Below are positions 23,163 to 31,736 of a stretch of 31,874 bases of DNA, one piece after another (position 1 is the first letter of the stretch; each line of letters starts with the position of its first letter). The position numbers were made by a program, and so were the translations under genes. Below the pieces are notes generated by a model. That model saw only the letters and a list, made by a program, of their open reading frames with translations, was not told the DNA's origin and did not search any database. Source of the stretch: Deltaproteobacteria bacterium (GTDB lineage Bacteria > Desulfobacterota > Desulfobacteria > Desulfobacterales > JAUVGT01); the NCBI GenBank assembly GCA_030593645.1, contig JAUVGT010000003.1, positions 1 to 31,874 of the forward strand, in the 5' to 3' direction.

Positions 23163-23900
23163 ATGGGAAAAACATTTCAAAAACCCGAAGCGCTCACTGA
23201 CCAGATTACGCATTACTGTCCGGGATGTACCCATGGTATCATTCATCGTCTGATTGCAGAAGTGATCGATGAACTTGGTATCCGCGGTCGTACAGTTGGT
23301 ATTGCGCCGGTCGGATGTGCGGTTCTGGCATATAATTATTTTTCATTCGATTTTCAGGAAGCCGCTCATGGAAGGGCCCCTGCAATGGCAACAGGAATAA
23401 AACGCGTACGCCCTGACCTGATGGTGTTTACTTATCAGGGAGATGGTGATCTGGCCAGTATTGGTATGGGAGAGATTATTCATGCCGCGAATCGTGGAGA
23501 AAAGTTTACCACTATCTTTGTGAATAATGCCGTTTACGGCATGACCGGTGGTCAAATGGCTCCCACAACCATGCCCGAACAACGAACAACCACAAGTCCT
23601 TTTGGACGGGATGTGGAAGATGTCGGTATGCCGATCAAGGTGGCGGAATTAATTGCCGCACTTCAAACACCGGCCTATGTTGTAAGGCGAACCGTATTAA
23701 AACCAAAATACATCAATAAAGCCAAAAAGGCGATTAAGCAGGCGTTCACCTATCAGTTGGAAGGTAAATGTTTCAGTTTTGTTGAAATCGTCAGCACATG
23801 CCCGACAAATTGGGGCCTAACGCCCCTGGAGTCTATAAAATGGGCTGAGGAAAAAATGCTGCCCTATTATGAGCCGGGCGATTATAAGATACCTGATTAG
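23163..23900 (+). CDS. 2-oxoacid:ferredoxin oxidoreductase beta subunit (TPP-binding)
   Basis: A 245-residue subunit carrying thiamine pyrophosphate. The cofactor motif GDGDLASIGMGEIIHAANRG with the closing FVNN is clear, and HYCPGCTHGIIH near the N-terminus and IAPVGCAVLAYNYF are typical of KOR/VOR beta chains; their cysteines may bind the iron-sulfur cluster. AAGGAG lies 8 bases before the ATG. It follows the alpha gene after a 107-bp gap in which I see no hairpin, so cotranscription is likely. Partner assignments (vorA or korB) depend on the unproven substrate. Confidence 0.9.
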   Translation: MGKTFQKPEALTDQITHYCPGCTHGIIHRLIAEVIDELGIRGRTVGIAPVGCAVLAYNYFSFDFQEAAHGRAPAMATGIKRVRPDLMVFTYQGDGDLASIGMGEIIHAANRGEKFTTIFVNNAVYGMTGGQMAPTTMPEQRTTTSPFGRDVEDVGMPIKVAELIAALQTPAYVVRRTVLKPKYINKAKKAIKQAFTYQLEGKCFSFVEIVSTCPTNWGLTPLESIKWAEEKMLPYYEPGDYKIPD

Positions 23901-24001
23901 TATCATTTTCTATTGGATTTAAACCCGGGTATTCAGTAATTATTAAATATGTGGTTGTTTGAGCACCTATTATCAAGCAGCTTTAAAATTCAGGAGGCAT
24001 A

Positions 24002-24541
24002 ATGCAAAGTGAAGTGATGTTTGCCGGTTTCGGCGGCCAGGGAATATTATTAAGTGCAAAAATTCTTGCTTACGCGGCCATGAAGGAAGGGCTGGAAGTT
24101 GCCTGGGTACCGTCATATGGCCCGGAAATGCGCGGAGGGACAGCATATTGTACTGTTGTGGTCAGTGACAAGCTTATCGGTTCACCGATTATTCGGCACC
24201 CGATGCATCTTGTTGCCATGAACCGTCCTTCATTGGAAAAATTCGCGCCGATGGTCAAACCGAACGGTGTTATCCTCATTAACAGCTCATTGATTTCGAT
24301 CGATTCCGGTCGTGATGATGTGGATGAAATTAAGGTGTCTGTAAATGAAATTGCCGGAAAAGCAGGCAGCGTGCGTTCGGCAAATATTGTTGCTCTCTCA
24401 GCTTTTGTGGCCAGGAGTAAAATCGTAAACTTCGATATACTTCGTGAGTGTGTTAAAAAAGAGTTTGCTAAAAAGGCAAAATTGATACCCCTTAATATGA
24501 AGGCCATGGATGAGGGTAGAGACGCCGCACTGAAAAATTGA
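24002..24541 (+). CDS. 2-oxoacid:ferredoxin oxidoreductase gamma subunit
   Basis: A 179-residue subunit of the POR/KOR gamma family, with the diagnostic start EVMFAGFGGQGILLSAKILA and VPSYGPEMRGGTAYCTVVVS. It forms the CoA-interacting part of the four-subunit enzyme. AGGAGG stands 5 bases before the ATG. It completes the set delta-alpha-beta-gamma in this window, so all four subunits of one enzyme are present. The next gene, cmk, follows after 44 bp. Confidence 0.92.
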   Translation: MQSEVMFAGFGGQGILLSAKILAYAAMKEGLEVAWVPSYGPEMRGGTAYCTVVVSDKLIGSPIIRHPMHLVAMNRPSLEKFAPMVKPNGVILINSSLISIDSGRDDVDEIKVSVNEIAGKAGSVRSANIVALSAFVARSKIVNFDILRECVKKEFAKKAKLIPLNMKAMDEGRDAALKN

Positions 24542-24585
24542 TCTGAAGAGGTTTTTTAAACGTTTAATTAGGATGCAGCAGGGAA

Positions 24586-25296
24586 ATGGAATATAGCCGA
24601 AAAATAACAGATCCGGTGTGCGGAAAGTTTGTCATTACAATAGACGGCCCCGCGGGTGCGGGAAAAACAACTGTCAGTAAGGAGCTTTCAAAGCGTCTTG
24701 ACTACAAATATGTTGATACCGGGGCTTTATACAGGGGGATTGCGCTGGCGGCGGATTTACAGAATGTAGCGCCCGAAGATGATGCGGGGCTTGAAAGGCT
24801 CTGCAACAGCATAGAGCTAAAGTTTGTTTCGACAGATAATGGACAGCGCCTTCTATTGAATCATTCAGATATTACAGATAAAATTCGTACCCCGAAAATA
24901 TCCATGCTGGCTTCGGCGGTTTCAGCCCGGGCCGTGGTCAGGACGCATCTTCTTGATCTACAGAGAAAGATGGGCAGGGAAAAGGGGGCAGTATTTGAAG
25001 GACGTGATATGGGAACCGTTGTTTTTCCGGATGCGGAGATTAAGTTTTTCCTGGACGCGTCTCAAGATAAAAGGGCTTTGCGCCGATATGAAGAGATAAA
25101 AACAAAAACATCCCAGAGCTATAAAGATGTTAAACAGGATATGCAAAAACGGGATAAAAATGACAGTACCAGGGAGTTGGCACCTCTCAAATCGGCAGAA
25201 GATGCTGTTGTGATCGATTCGACAGATTTTACTGTGGATAAAGTTGTTGAATTGATGCTTTCTCACATAGAAAACATAAAAAAAACAAATAAATGA
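24586..25296 (+). CDS. cmk: Cytidylate kinase
   Basis: Phosphorylates CMP and dCMP with ATP in the cytoplasm. The 236-residue protein has the P-loop DGPAGAGKTT (20-29), YVDTGALYRGIALAA (substrate region), FEGRDMGTVVFPDA and DASQDKRALRRYEE (lid arginines), and ends in the usual VIDSTDFTVDKVVE. It is slightly long because of about 13 residues before the P-loop strand. The cmk-rpsA adjacency seen here is widespread in bacteria. Two AT-rich inverted repeats immediately follow its stop codon. Confidence 0.95.
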   Translation: MEYSRKITDPVCGKFVITIDGPAGAGKTTVSKELSKRLDYKYVDTGALYRGIALAADLQNVAPEDDAGLERLCNSIELKFVSTDNGQRLLLNHSDITDKIRTPKISMLASAVSARAVVRTHLLDLQRKMGREKGAVFEGRDMGTVVFPDAEIKFFLDASQDKRALRRYEEIKTKTSQSYKDVKQDMQKRDKNDSTRELAPLKSAEDAVVIDSTDFTVDKVVELMLSHIENIKKTNK

Positions 25297-25333
25297 TGAA
25301 TATCTAAAATATTCATTGTAATTTAAAAATTAC
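25296..25333 (+). promoter_or_regulatory. Two consecutive AT-rich hairpins between cmk and rpsA
   Basis: First: ATGAATAT (25296-25303), 5-base loop, ATATTCAT (25309-25316). Second: GTAATTT (25318-25324), AA, AAATTAC (25327-25333). Both are perfect. They precede rpsA, a gene that in E. coli is autoregulated through a structured leader. An alternative reading is a weak promoter, TTGTAA (25316-25321), 17 bp, TATTAA (25339-25344), overlapping them. Confidence 0.4.
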
Positions 25334-25405
25334 TCTGTTATTAAATTTTGGTTATGCTGCCTGTCGATGGCGGCTAAATACTTGGCTAAGGGGGATTTTT
25401 TTTAC

Positions 25406-27214
25406 ATGGAAGATATTGGCATGAACGATGAAACAGAACAATTAAATCAAAACGATGAGTCTGATTCTGAAAAATCAGAAACAGACGATCAGAAACAGCC
25501 TTCTGATGGTGAATCACCAGATTCCGTGGAATCCGGTGAAACTATGGAAGATCTTCTGGATATGTATGAGGAGAGCTTCAAACGGTTTGCTGAAGGAGAG
25601 GTGGTTACCGGGAAAGTGATATCCATAGATAAGGACCATGTCCTTGTTGATATTGGATACAAATCTGAGGGACAGATTCGAATTCAGGAATTCAGGGATG
25701 AAGAAGGCAAGGTGACCGCTGAAATCGGTGATACGGTTGAAGTGATGGTTGAATGGTGGGATGATGATGAAGAACGCGTGGTTCTTTCCAAGGAAAAGGC
25801 GGCCAACGTCAAAGTCTGGGAAGATATAAAGAAATCATATGATGATGAAGGAATCATCGAAGGCGTCATAACAAATCGTGTAAAAGGTGGGTTCTCCGTG
25901 GATGTCGGCGTACAGGCGTTTTTGCCGGGATCGCAGGCGGATTTGCGCCCGATTCGAAACCTTGATGAGCTGGTCGGAAACAGTTATAAATTCAAAATTT
26001 TGAAATACAACCGTAAAAGAAGTAATATTGTATTATCGAGACGAGCCATCCTTGAGGAAGAACGTTCAAGCAAGAGGGAAGCCACACTCGCTGAGATTCA
26101 TGAGGGTAAGATTGTCGAAGGTATTGTCAAGAATATTACTGAATATGGTGTGTTTGTCGATCTTGGCGGTGTTGACGGCCTTTTACATATAACCGATATA
26201 TCCTGGGGACGTGTTAAACATCCTTCTGAACTTTTTTCAGTGGGTGATGAGATAACTGTTAAAATCCTTAACTATGACGTTGAAAAGGAAAGAGTATCAC
26301 TTGGAATGAAGCAGCTCTCTCAGGATCCCTGGACAATTGCCGCTGAAAAATATCCGCTTGAATCCCATGTAACGGGAAAGGTGGTCAGTCTTACGGATTA
26401 CGGGGCATTTGTTGAACTTGAAGAGGGTATTGAAGGACTGATTCATGTTTCAGAAATGTCATGGACCCGGAAAATCCGACATCCTTCCAAGGTGGTATCA
26501 GTCGGCGATGAAGTCGAAGCGGTTGTTCTTGATCTTAAACCTGAAAACAGGAGAATATCGCTGGGTATGAAACAGGTGGCTCCCAATCCATGGGATGTGA
26601 TCAGCGAAAAATATCCGGTTGGAACGACCATTGAAGGAAAAATCAAAAACATAACCGATTTCGGTCTTTTTATCGGTATTGATGAAGGGATTGACGGGCT
26701 TGTACATATTTCGGATATCTCCTGGACAAAACGTATCAAACACCCCTCAGAGATTTATAAAAAGGGTGATGTGATCCAGGCCATTGTTCTTGATATTGAG
26801 AAGGATAATGAAAGATTTTCCCTGGGCATCAAGCAGCTGCAGGAAGATCCCTGGCAGACAGTGGCTCGTCGTTATGAGGTTGGAAAAGAGATTACAGGTA
26901 CCATCACAAATCTTACTGACTTTGGTGTATTTGTTGAGCTGGAAGAAGGTATCGAAGGCCTGATCCATGTATCCGAGATCAGTAAGGACAAAATCAAGAC
27001 CCCTGTGGGTAAATTCAACGTTGGAGATATGATTACTGCAAAAGTGATGAATATTAACAGCGATGAAAGGCGGATCGGCCTGTCTATCAAACGCCTTGAA
27101 ATTGAAGATGAACAGGGTCTTTTGAACGATTATGTTAATAATATGGGACCTGCCACTTCTTCTTTTGGAGAGATTCTTCGTGAAAACCTTCAGGAAAAAC
27201 TTAACGAAGAGTAA
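25406..27214 (+). CDS. rpsA: 30S ribosomal protein S1
   Basis: About 602 residues with an acidic N-terminus followed by six S1 (OB-fold) domains between roughly residues 65 and 585; domains 3-6 are the most alike (repeating EYGVFVDLGGVDGLLHITDI, DYGAFVELEEGIEGLIHVSE, DFGLFIGIDEGIDGLVHIS and DFGVFVELEEGIEGLIHVSE). It binds mRNA on the 30S subunit and helps initiation. The frame opens at ATG 25367, but ATG 25406 has AAGGGGGA ten bases upstream and is chosen. The domain count and length match proteobacterial S1. A third candidate start is the ATG at 25421 (MNDETEQ). Confidence 0.95.
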   Translation: MEDIGMNDETEQLNQNDESDSEKSETDDQKQPSDGESPDSVESGETMEDLLDMYEESFKRFAEGEVVTGKVISIDKDHVLVDIGYKSEGQIRIQEFRDEEGKVTAEIGDTVEVMVEWWDDDEERVVLSKEKAANVKVWEDIKKSYDDEGIIEGVITNRVKGGFSVDVGVQAFLPGSQADLRPIRNLDELVGNSYKFKILKYNRKRSNIVLSRRAILEEERSSKREATLAEIHEGKIVEGIVKNITEYGVFVDLGGVDGLLHITDISWGRVKHPSELFSVGDEITVKILNYDVEKERVSLGMKQLSQDPWTIAAEKYPLESHVTGKVVSLTDYGAFVELEEGIEGLIHVSEMSWTRKIRHPSKVVSVGDEVEAVVLDLKPENRRISLGMKQVAPNPWDVISEKYPVGTTIEGKIKNITDFGLFIGIDEGIDGLVHISDISWTKRIKHPSEIYKKGDVIQAIVLDIEKDNERFSLGIKQLQEDPWQTVARRYEVGKEITGTITNLTDFGVFVELEEGIEGLIHVSEISKDKIKTPVGKFNVGDMITAKVMNINSDERRIGLSIKRLEIEDEQGLLNDYVNNMGPATSSFGEILRENLQEKLNEE

Positions 27215-27232
27215 AATAATAATCTGATGATG

Positions 27233-27276
27233 TATGCCTGGTATTTAGAACCTTACGTTTTCAAATACCAGGCATA
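27233..27276 (+). terminator. Perfect 14-bp stem-loop between rpsA and sppA
   Basis: TATGCCTGGTATTT (27233-27246), 16-base loop, AAATACCAGGCATA (27263-27276). It is followed by AATAATTTACTATTTTAT, U-rich but without a continuous T-run. It may end or attenuate rpsA transcription, or protect the rpsA mRNA 3' end, while leaving some read-through into sppA. Confidence 0.5.
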
Positions 27277-27297
27277 AATAATTTACTATTTTATCCA

Positions 27298-28209
27298 ATG
27301 TTCTCACGCAGACATCCATATCTATTCTTTATACTCTGCTTTTCAATGATTCTATCTTCAGCAATTGTATTAACATCACTGTTTTTTAATGTGGCACTGA
27401 ATGATTTTGACAGTGCGAAATACAAAGCTGATGGTGAAAAGATAGGTATTATTGAAATTATTGGAGTGATATCCGACTCAAAAACTGTTAATGAAAAACT
27501 GAGACTGTTCCGTGAAGATGAATCGATTAAGGCGATAATTATACGCGTCGATTCTCCGGGCGGCGGGGTTGTCGCGGCCCAGGAAATATTCAGGGAGATA
27601 GAAAAAACAGTAGAAGTAAAGAAAGTGATCACATCCATGGGCGCGGTGGCCGCATCCGGCGGCTATTATATTGCTGCTGCCACTAACGGTATTATTGCGA
27701 ATCCGGGTACAGTAACCGGCAGTATCGGTGTGATTATGGTGCTGACGAATATCGAAGCGCTTATGAAAAAAATAGGTCTGATACCGATAGTCATAAAGAG
27801 TGGTGATTACAAAGATATCGGATCTTCGGTTCGTGAAATGAGTGACGCGGAACGGAAAATCATGCAGAATCTGTCAGATACGATTCACCGGCAGTTTATC
27901 AAAGCGATTTCAGATGGCAGAAAGATGGATACCGACGCTGTGACAAAACTCGCGGATGGGCGAATTTTTTCAGGTGAAGAAGCCCTGACCCTTGGTCTTG
28001 TTGACCGTATCGGGAACCTGGAAGATGCCATCAAATGGGCCGGTAAAATGGCCAATATCGAAGGTGAACCTTCACCTGTATACGCACCGGAAAAGAAAAA
28101 ACCAATCCTTGATTACCTGATCGAATACACTGCGGGAAAATTAAAAAGTCATGCCGAATACCCGGGTATTGATGTTGAATATCGTTATCGACCATCACCA
28201 AAACGTTAA
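27298..28209 (+). CDS. sppA: Signal peptide peptidase SppA, short form
   Basis: A 303-residue membrane-bound serine protease (S49 family) that degrades cleaved signal peptides. It has one N-terminal membrane segment (about 8-32), VDSPGGG (85-91), the catalytic Ser in GAVAASGGYY (S120) and the general-base Lys in GDYKDIGS (K172), the 52-residue spacing seen in the Bacillus enzyme. The short length matches single-domain (36K-type) SppA. ITSMGAVAA and NPGTVTGSIGVI are family-typical. The Shine-Dalgarno before ATG 27298 is weak. It follows rpsA after a strong stem-loop. Confidence 0.92.
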   Translation: MFSRRHPYLFFILCFSMILSSAIVLTSLFFNVALNDFDSAKYKADGEKIGIIEIIGVISDSKTVNEKLRLFREDESIKAIIIRVDSPGGGVVAAQEIFREIEKTVEVKKVITSMGAVAASGGYYIAAATNGIIANPGTVTGSIGVIMVLTNIEALMKKIGLIPIVIKSGDYKDIGSSVREMSDAERKIMQNLSDTIHRQFIKAISDGRKMDTDAVTKLADGRIFSGEEALTLGLVDRIGNLEDAIKWAGKMANIEGEPSPVYAPEKKKPILDYLIEYTAGKLKSHAEYPGIDVEYRYRPSPKR

Positions 28210-28298
28210 GGCACAAATAGTGTAGAGTCGGTCCGCTGTGCCTGCCCCGTGAACATAATATTCCAAGCAAAAAAGTAAGCATCGAACAGAGAAAAGAT

Positions 28299-28402
28299 GA
28301 ACGTCCAACATTTGACGGTTTCGTAAGTCCAAGTTAGCGCTGATGCTTCACTTTGTGTCTGCGTTGTGCTGCATTTCGCAATCATTCAACATACGATAAG
28401 CA
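28299..28402. repeat. Partial palindromic repeat (copy 3) next to heptamer repeats
   Basis: Heptamers TGAACGT CCAACAT (28299-28312) are followed by TGACGGTTTCGTAA (28313-28326), the terminal repeat of copy 1. A 32-bp stretch at 28359-28390 is identical to 11900-11931 of copy 1. The second half decays after 28390, ending at or inside the start of the kinase gene. The whole gap 28210-28409 consists of this and short unrecognised sequence. Confidence 0.7.
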
Positions 28403-28409
28403 CTGCATA

Positions 28410-29048
28410 ATGAGTATACCCATTCAGGATATTATACAATACATCACCAAATTTCCGGCATTGAACCGTTCGGTCATTGTGGGGATCGATGGAGGAGCTG
28501 GAGCTGGAAAAACAACTTTCGCCGATTGGCTTGCAGACAGCCTGAGGACGACTAAAACACCTGTATCTGTCGTTCATGTCGATAGCTTCTATCGCCCTTT
28601 GGGTGAGCGGTGTTATAAGCATGCGACAGTGTCAGACTGCGATTGGGAACGGCTCCGGGATCAGGTGATTGTCCCCCTGCGATCGGGCAGAAAAGCGTGT
28701 TATCAGCCGTATGACTGGCTGTCTGATGGCCTGAAAGATCGGGTAAATATTGATGCCGGCAGCATTGCAATCATCGAAGGCGTTACTGCGATTCGCGGTG
28801 AGTTGTCCGACTATTATGACCTGCATATATGGTTTAAGTGTCCACAGGAAATTCGAGAGCACAGAATACTTGAGCGCGGGGATATGTCGGAGGAAGAAAT
28901 CCAATACTGGATGACGTCTGAAAATCATTACATGGTTTCTCATGAGCCTGAGAAATCGGCGCATCTGGTAATTGATTCTACCGGTGTCTTGGAGACCGGG
29001 GACGACAGAGGTTGGTTCATAAAAAGGTGGTCACCACCTAAGAAATAA
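28410..29048 (+). CDS. Uridine-kinase-like P-loop phosphotransferase
   Basis: A 212-residue cytoplasmic protein with Walker A GIDGGAGAGKTT (25-36), VVHVDSFYRPLGER (substrate region of uridine kinase/PRK family), IAIIEGVTAI (Walker B-like) and IWFKCPQEIREHRILERGDM (lid). It probably phosphorylates a nucleoside, pantothenate-like or sugar substrate; the exact one is not readable. The frame extends upstream to 28353, but those codons come from the palindromic repeat, so I use ATG 28410 (MSIPIQDI). No convincing Shine-Dalgarno precedes it, perhaps because repeat insertion replaced the original leader. Confidence 0.75.
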   Translation: MSIPIQDIIQYITKFPALNRSVIVGIDGGAGAGKTTFADWLADSLRTTKTPVSVVHVDSFYRPLGERCYKHATVSDCDWERLRDQVIVPLRSGRKACYQPYDWLSDGLKDRVNIDAGSIAIIEGVTAIRGELSDYYDLHIWFKCPQEIREHRILERGDMSEEEIQYWMTSENHYMVSHEPEKSAHLVIDSTGVLETGDDRGWFIKRWSPPKK

Positions 29049-29067
29049 ATCAAAGTGCACTAAAGTT

Positions 29068-29272
29068 CCGTCGCCGCTAAAGCTATGCGGACAGTTCCCG
29101 CCGTCGCTAAAGCTATGGCGGACAAGCCGGAGTCGCTATAAGCTCCATCTTTTAAATAAAAACAGACAGAATTCATTAACTTTAGGCACTTTAGTCACTT
29201 AAGAGCACTTTAGGCACTTGTTAAATCCCCTTATAGGGGTGTTCCACCGTCGCTAAAGCTATGGCGGACAAG
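29068..29272. repeat. Cluster of CCGTCGCTAAAGC repeats and ACTTTAGGCACTT repeats
   Basis: A 26-bp unit running from CCGTCGCTAAAGC to GGCGGACAAG occurs identically at 29101-29126 and 29247-29272, with a variant at 29068-29093 and a degenerate piece at 29129-29146. Between them ACTTTAGGCACTT occurs at 29179-29191 and 29207-29219, with a one-mismatch unit at 29188-29200. A CCCCT TAT AGGGG hairpin lies at 29227-29239. These fill most of the 258-bp gap 29049-29306. Confidence 0.75.
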
Positions 29273-29278
29273 TCAAAA

Positions 29279-29306
29279 CCGGGCCCTTTGGACCCGGCTT
29301 TTTACT
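29279..29306. terminator. Bidirectional Rho-independent terminator between convergent genes
   Basis: CCGGGCCC TTTG GACCCGG (29279-29297), a GC-rich stem, followed by CTTTTTAC on the plus strand; on the minus strand the stem is followed by TTTTGAC. It serves the kinase gene (plus) and the YciO-like gene (minus), which converge here. Confidence 0.8.
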
Positions 29307-29915
29307 TTATCTGAATATTTCGATATCACCGGCGCCCTCCCTTATGATTTCAGGTGTATCATTGATCAGTGAAACCACACTTGAGGGTTGATCCGGCACC
29401 GGCCCGCCATCAATCACAATATCGATCCTGTTTTTAAAATAATCATGGATGAGAGAGGGATCATTGAAGATCGAGTTGTCAGGTCCACTCGCGCTTGTAG
29501 AAATTATTGGATTGCCGAATTCTTTTACGATCGCAAGACAGATTGAATTGTCGGGCACCCGGATTCCCGCGGTCTTTCTTTTGGTCAGCATGATTTTCGG
29601 GACCAGTTTGGAACCGTCCATAATAAACGTATATGGACCGGGTAAAAGACGTTTCATTGTTTTATAGGCATAATTTGAAACTTTTGCATAGTGGCTGATA
29701 TTTTTCAGACCAAAACAGATCAAACTGAATGGTTTACTTTTATGGCGATTTTTTAAAAGATAAATCTTTTCGATGGCTTTTTTATTCATAATATCACAGC
29801 CGATACCGTAATATGTATCGGTCGGATAAGCGACTATTCCTCCCTTTTTAAGTGACTCGACAACCAACTTTATGAGTCGTAACTGGGGGTTGATAGGATT
29901 AATTTTTATCAGCAT
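29307..29915 (-). CDS. Sua5/YciO/YrdC-family protein (L-threonylcarbamoyladenylate synthase-like)
   Basis: A 202-residue protein of the family that makes threonylcarbamoyl-AMP for the t6A modification of tRNA. Visible: GGIVAYPTDTYYGIGCD, KSKPFSLIC (KRxKP-like nucleotide region), LLPGPYTFIM, KTAGIRVPD, PIISTSAS and IDGGP. The N-terminus MLIKINPINPQ is typical of the YciO branch, whose exact role is less certain than TsaC. The frame opens with TTG at 29930; I use ATG 29915, which has GGTGA about 8 bases upstream. No second Sua5/TsaC gene is in the window. The gap 29931-30191 upstream is AT-rich and shows only the guaB Shine-Dalgarno. Confidence 0.87.
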   Translation of the reverse strand: MLIKINPINPQLRLIKLVVESLKKGGIVAYPTDTYYGIGCDIMNKKAIEKIYLLKNRHKSKPFSLICFGLKNISHYAKVSNYAYKTMKRLLPGPYTFIMDGSKLVPKIMLTKRKTAGIRVPDNSICLAIVKEFGNPIISTSASGPDNSIFNDPSLIHDYFKNRIDIVIDGGPVPDQPSSVVSLINDTPEIIREGAGDIEIFR

Positions 29916-30191
29916 GTGTCCGTTCACCAAGCCTGCCGCGTTTAGTTAAACATTTCATTATTCGGGTTGTGATTCGTGAATTTTAAATTCAAGCAAAAAA
30001 GGTTATTATTATATGGTCCATTCAATTGTCAAGGTATCAAATAAATCATTGATAAAAATTGATCAGTTTGGTATTTAATCCGGTTATTATTAAAACAATT
30101 GAATGTATTCGAATAGAAATAATAAATAATCGATGGCAATAACGGCGCTGCCAGACAATAAAAAAATCCAAGATTTATACGGAGGTAACCC

Positions 30192-31655
30192 ATGATTAAA
30201 ATACCACCGGAAGAAGCGTATTCCTTTGATGATGTTTTGCTGATTCCCAATTATTCCGATATCATACCCAGGGATGTGGATACAAGCTCCCGGCTGACAA
30301 AAAATCTGACATTAAATATTCCTCTCTGCAGTGCGGCTATGGATACTGTTACAGAAGCCCGTACTTCCATCAGCATGGCCCGTGAAGGGGGGATTGGTTT
30401 TATTCACCGCAACATGAGTATGGAAAGCCAGGCAATAGAAGTCGACCAGGTAAAAAAATCTGAAAGCGGGATGATTGTGGATCCTGTGACCATCGAGCCG
30501 GATCGGCCGGTCAGTATGGTATTGGAGATGATGAAGAAATACCGAATATCCGGGGTTCCGGTTAAAAAAGGCGATCAGTTGGTGGGGATTATTACCAATA
30601 GGGATTTAAGATTTGAAACCAATCTTGAAAAAAGTGTTGCCGACGTCATGACCAAAGACCATTTGATCACCGTACCGGAAGGGATCAGTTTAGAGGATTC
30701 AAAAAAACTTCTCCATGAACACAGAATTGAGAAGCTTCTGGTGGTTGATTCAAAAGGGCGGCTAAAAGGCATGATTACCATCAAGGATATTGAAAAGATT
30801 AAGAAATACCCCAATGCCTGTAAGGACAGTATGGGAAGACTCAGGGTTGGCGCCGCGATCGGTGTCGGCCCCGACGCGGAAGAGCGGACAGACAAGCTTT
30901 TAAAAGCCAGAGCTGATGTGATACTGATCGATTCGGCCCACGGGCATTCAAAAAATGTCATCCAGGCGGTTAAGCAATTGAAAAGTACATTTAAGAACAT
31001 TGAACTGATAGCCGGCAATGTCGGAACGGAAAAGGGCGCGGAAGATCTGATAAGCGCTGGTGTTGACGCAGTTAAAATCGGAATCGGACCCGGATCCATA
31101 TGTACAACCCGCATTATCGCGGGTGTGGGTGTTCCCCAGGTCACCGCAATAATGAATTGCAGATCTATTTCCAATAAAAAAGGAATTCCGCTGATCGCGG
31201 ATGGCGGTATCAAATTTTCGGGGGATATTACAAAATCGATCGGAGCGGGGGCGCATTCAGTTATGGTTGGTGGACTGTTTGCCGGTACGGAGGAAAGCCC
31301 CGGAGAATCAATATTTTTTCAGGGACGCAGTTACAAAGTTTATCGGGGTATGGGTTCTATTGAAGCCATGAAAAAAGGCAGCAAGGACCGATATTACCAG
31401 GAGGACCTGGAGGATGACTCAAAACTGGTTCCGGAAGGGATTGTCGGACGTGTTCCGTACATCGGAAGTCTTTCAGCAAACGTTCAGCAGCTCATCGGCG
31501 GGTTAAAAGCCGGTATGGGTTATGTGGGCTGCCGGACCATCGAAGAATTGAGAGAAAAGGCCCGTTTTATGAGAATCAGCGCGGCCGGTATGAGAGAAAG
31601 TCATGTCCATGACGTGATTATTACCAAGGAAGCTCCCAATTACCGTTTGGATTAA
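30192..31655 (+). CDS. guaB: Inosine-5'-monophosphate dehydrogenase
   Basis: Oxidises IMP to XMP with NAD+, the committed step of GMP synthesis. The 487-residue protein has a TIM-barrel catalytic domain split by two CBS domains (about residues 95-205, MIVDPVTIEPDRPVSMV and MTKDHLITVPEGISLED). The catalytic Cys is C304 in GPGSICTTR, and the phosphate and flap regions read IADGGIKFSGD, GMGSIEAMKKGSKDRYYQ and EGIVGRVPYIG. Length is normal. A strong GGAGGTAA (30181-30188) precedes the ATG. It is followed 81 bp later by dnaE on the same strand. Confidence 0.98.
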   Translation: MIKIPPEEAYSFDDVLLIPNYSDIIPRDVDTSSRLTKNLTLNIPLCSAAMDTVTEARTSISMAREGGIGFIHRNMSMESQAIEVDQVKKSESGMIVDPVTIEPDRPVSMVLEMMKKYRISGVPVKKGDQLVGIITNRDLRFETNLEKSVADVMTKDHLITVPEGISLEDSKKLLHEHRIEKLLVVDSKGRLKGMITIKDIEKIKKYPNACKDSMGRLRVGAAIGVGPDAEERTDKLLKARADVILIDSAHGHSKNVIQAVKQLKSTFKNIELIAGNVGTEKGAEDLISAGVDAVKIGIGPGSICTTRIIAGVGVPQVTAIMNCRSISNKKGIPLIADGGIKFSGDITKSIGAGAHSVMVGGLFAGTEESPGESIFFQGRSYKVYRGMGSIEAMKKGSKDRYYQEDLEDDSKLVPEGIVGRVPYIGSLSANVQQLIGGLKAGMGYVGCRTIEELREKARFMRISAAGMRESHVHDVIITKEAPNYRLD

Positions 31656-31736
31656 AGGGTACGGGTTGCTTGCTCTCAAAAACCAGTGAAAAACGATAAG
31701 TGAAAAGTGAACCCTGATATACTGGAACCTAAACCA

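Noticed and set aside
29068..29272. The repeated 26-bp units as a CRISPR array
   Set aside because: Spacers are irregular in length (about 7 and 120 bp), units are degenerate and no cas gene is present.
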